DNA of 64,000 nucleotides from assembly GCA_018606645.1 (NCBI GenBank), contig JAGVRI010000001.1, forward strand, positions 62,001 to 126,000, read 5' to 3'. Shown piece after piece: positions 63,148 to 64,000 of the stretch. A program made the position numbers and the translations under genes. Within the stretch, counting starts at the first letter, position 1; every line of letters begins with the position of its first letter. Origin of the DNA: Chloroflexota bacterium (GTDB taxonomy: Bacteria; Chloroflexota; Anaerolineae; JAAYZQ01). Under the pieces are notes generated by a model. It was given only the letters and a program-made list of their open reading frames with translations. It did not search any database and had not been told where the DNA came from.

Positions 63148-63278
63148 TCCACCTGTAACGCCCTCCTCGCAGAGCAGCCAGGCCGTGACCGCCGGCGAAG
63201 GCTCCTCAACCGGCCACACAGACTGCGGCCGGCTCCATCCCCAGCTTTTATTAATTTCAGCACAATTCAAGTGTGAAC

Positions 63279-63307
63279 TTTACAAATCTAACGTTTTGCG
63301 GTATAAT
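63279..63307 (+). promoter_or_regulatory. promoter of the right-edge glycosidase-like gene
   Basis: TTTACA (63279-63284), 17 bp, perfect TATAAT (63302-63307). Leader to ATG 63368 about 54 bases, with GGAGAGGAGGGGG as ribosome site. Confidence 0.75.
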
Positions 63308-63367
63308 CAGGGTGCGGATTCAAGATCGGCACGCAGAGGTTCGTCCGGAGAGGAGGGGGTACGGGTC

Positions 63368-64000
63368 ATGGGATACTGCCTGCTAGGAGCGCATGTCAAT
63401 TACACGGCCAGCGGCTTGCCCGAAGCGATCGCTCAGTGGAAACCCCCGCTGGTGGTCGTTCTGGATCACAGTGATGCCTGGCACCAGGTCAAAGTGGAAT
63501 CGCCCCATACGGTCCTGGTCGGGCGTCTCGCTCAAGACTCGCACTGGGAGCCGAATTTCAACGACCCCTCGTTGAACCCCGTTCAGGCGGCGCGGGACTA
63601 TTGTGCCCAGGTACTTCCTTGGGCGGAGCGGATGGGTGCCACCTATGACTTTTGGCAAGGGGTGAATGAACCGGTGATCGCCACCGCTGAAGCGATGCGC
63701 CGACTGGCCGAGTTTGAGGCGGAACGGGCGCGGATCATGGCCGGCCATGGGTTCCGGGTGGTGGTGGGCAGTTTCTCGGTCGGCAACCCCCATCTGCCCT
63801 ACTGGAGACAGTTCCTGCCCGCCCTGGAAGCGGCTCTGGAATATAGGGGAGCATTGGCCCTCCATGAATATGCCTGGCCCTCTCTCGACCACGAGTGGCC
63901 GTGGTATGCCCTCCGCCACCGAAAGGTGTATGAGGGCGAGCCGGCCCACGGCTGGGAGGGATTCCCCCCACGGCTGAAGAGCCTGCCGTTGCTCATCACC
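63368..64000 (+). CDS. TIM-barrel glycoside hydrolase-like protein, 3' end outside window
   Basis: The open frame runs from ATG 63368 to the window edge, 211 codons. It starts MGYCLLGAHVNYTASGLPEA and contains FWQGVNEPV, with Glu101 matching the acid/base Glu of clan GH-A glycosidases, and ALHEYAWPSLDHEW further on, as expected for barrel strand 6. No signal peptide is visible. Strand 7 with the nucleophile Glu lies beyond the edge. The barrel differs from that of the 20808-22532 glycosidase, and its substrate is unknown. Confidence 0.8.
   Translation, partial: MGYCLLGAHVNYTASGLPEAIAQWKPPLVVVLDHSDAWHQVKVESPHTVLVGRLAQDSHWEPNFNDPSLNPVQAARDYCAQVLPWAERMGATYDFWQGVNEPVIATAEAMRRLAEFEAERARIMAGHGFRVVVGSFSVGNPHLPYWRQFLPALEAALEYRGALALHEYAWPSLDHEWPWYALRHRKVYEGEPAHGWEGFPPRLKSLPLLIT

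Noticed and set aside
63210-63232. CCGGCC/GGCCGG hairpin after the FG-GAP gene
   Set aside because: Only a 6-bp stem with an 11-base loop and no adjacent T-run, so a terminator call is not supported.

Overview
The window reads as a high-GC bacterial chromosome segment, most likely from the Chloroflexota (an Anaerolineae-like, probably anaerobic or fermentative lineage). The inference rests on gene content and style: an M29 aminopeptidase, polytopic glycosyltransferases with beta-sandwich tails, an FG-GAP surface protein ending in an LPLV-type tail, a decaprenyl-phosphate phosphoribosyltransferase-like UbiA protein, and oxygen-sensitive 2-oxoacid and tungsten aldehyde:ferredoxin oxidoreductases. 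No rRNA, tRNA, CRISPR array, phage or intact insertion sequence was found. Promoters are classical sigma70 type (TTGACA/TATAAT with 17-bp spacing) and several were located base by base.

Layout. 1-2.4 kb: the end of a GAF-domain histidine kinase, a small HEXXH membrane protease, and a convergent NarL-type response regulator. 2.5-12.4 kb: an M29 aminopeptidase, then penicillin-binding protein 1C followed by a giant alpha-2-macroglobulin lipoprotein with an intact thioester. 12.5-24.8 kb: ornithine carbamoyltransferase, then an envelope and polysaccharide region (DUF2723 transferase, GT2, LysM protein, GT39, membrane-anchored glycosidase) with a GNAT protein, a zinc alcohol dehydrogenase and a small membrane protein. 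24.9-30.8 kb: indolepyruvate oxidoreductase (iorAB), an 8Fe ferredoxin, a four-cluster Fe-S protein, tungsten AOR and a MoaD-like protein, together a ferredoxin-linked amino-acid fermentation module.

30.9-47.5 kb is a run of co-oriented catabolic genes and the most unusual part: a LarA-like protein that seems to lack its nickel-pincer residues, a metal-dependent hydrolase, a beta-hydroxyacid dehydrogenase, an IlvD/Edd dehydratase, a four-polypeptide molybdenum hydroxylase whose large subunit is split as in nicotinate dehydrogenase (NdhFSLM), a UreI/AmiS-type channel, a nucleotidyltransferase-like protein, an acetamidase/formamidase, an APC permease, a phosphoesterase, a class III CoA-transferase and an acyl-CoA dehydrogenase. 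Together they suggest uptake, hydroxylation, amide hydrolysis and CoA-dependent breakdown of a nitrogen-containing, perhaps heterocyclic, substrate. The substrate is not known from the sequence.

47.5-55.6 kb is a replication and partition neighbourhood: dnaA, a receiver-Roadblock protein, a GldG-like protein, SppA, parA and parB. A decayed Fpg/Nei fragment lies beside dnaA. 55.6-64 kb: a membrane spermidine-synthase-like protein, RNase D, the UbiA-family transferase, a palindrome-rich spacer, an FG-GAP surface protein, and the start of a TIM-barrel glycosidase-like gene that runs off the right edge.
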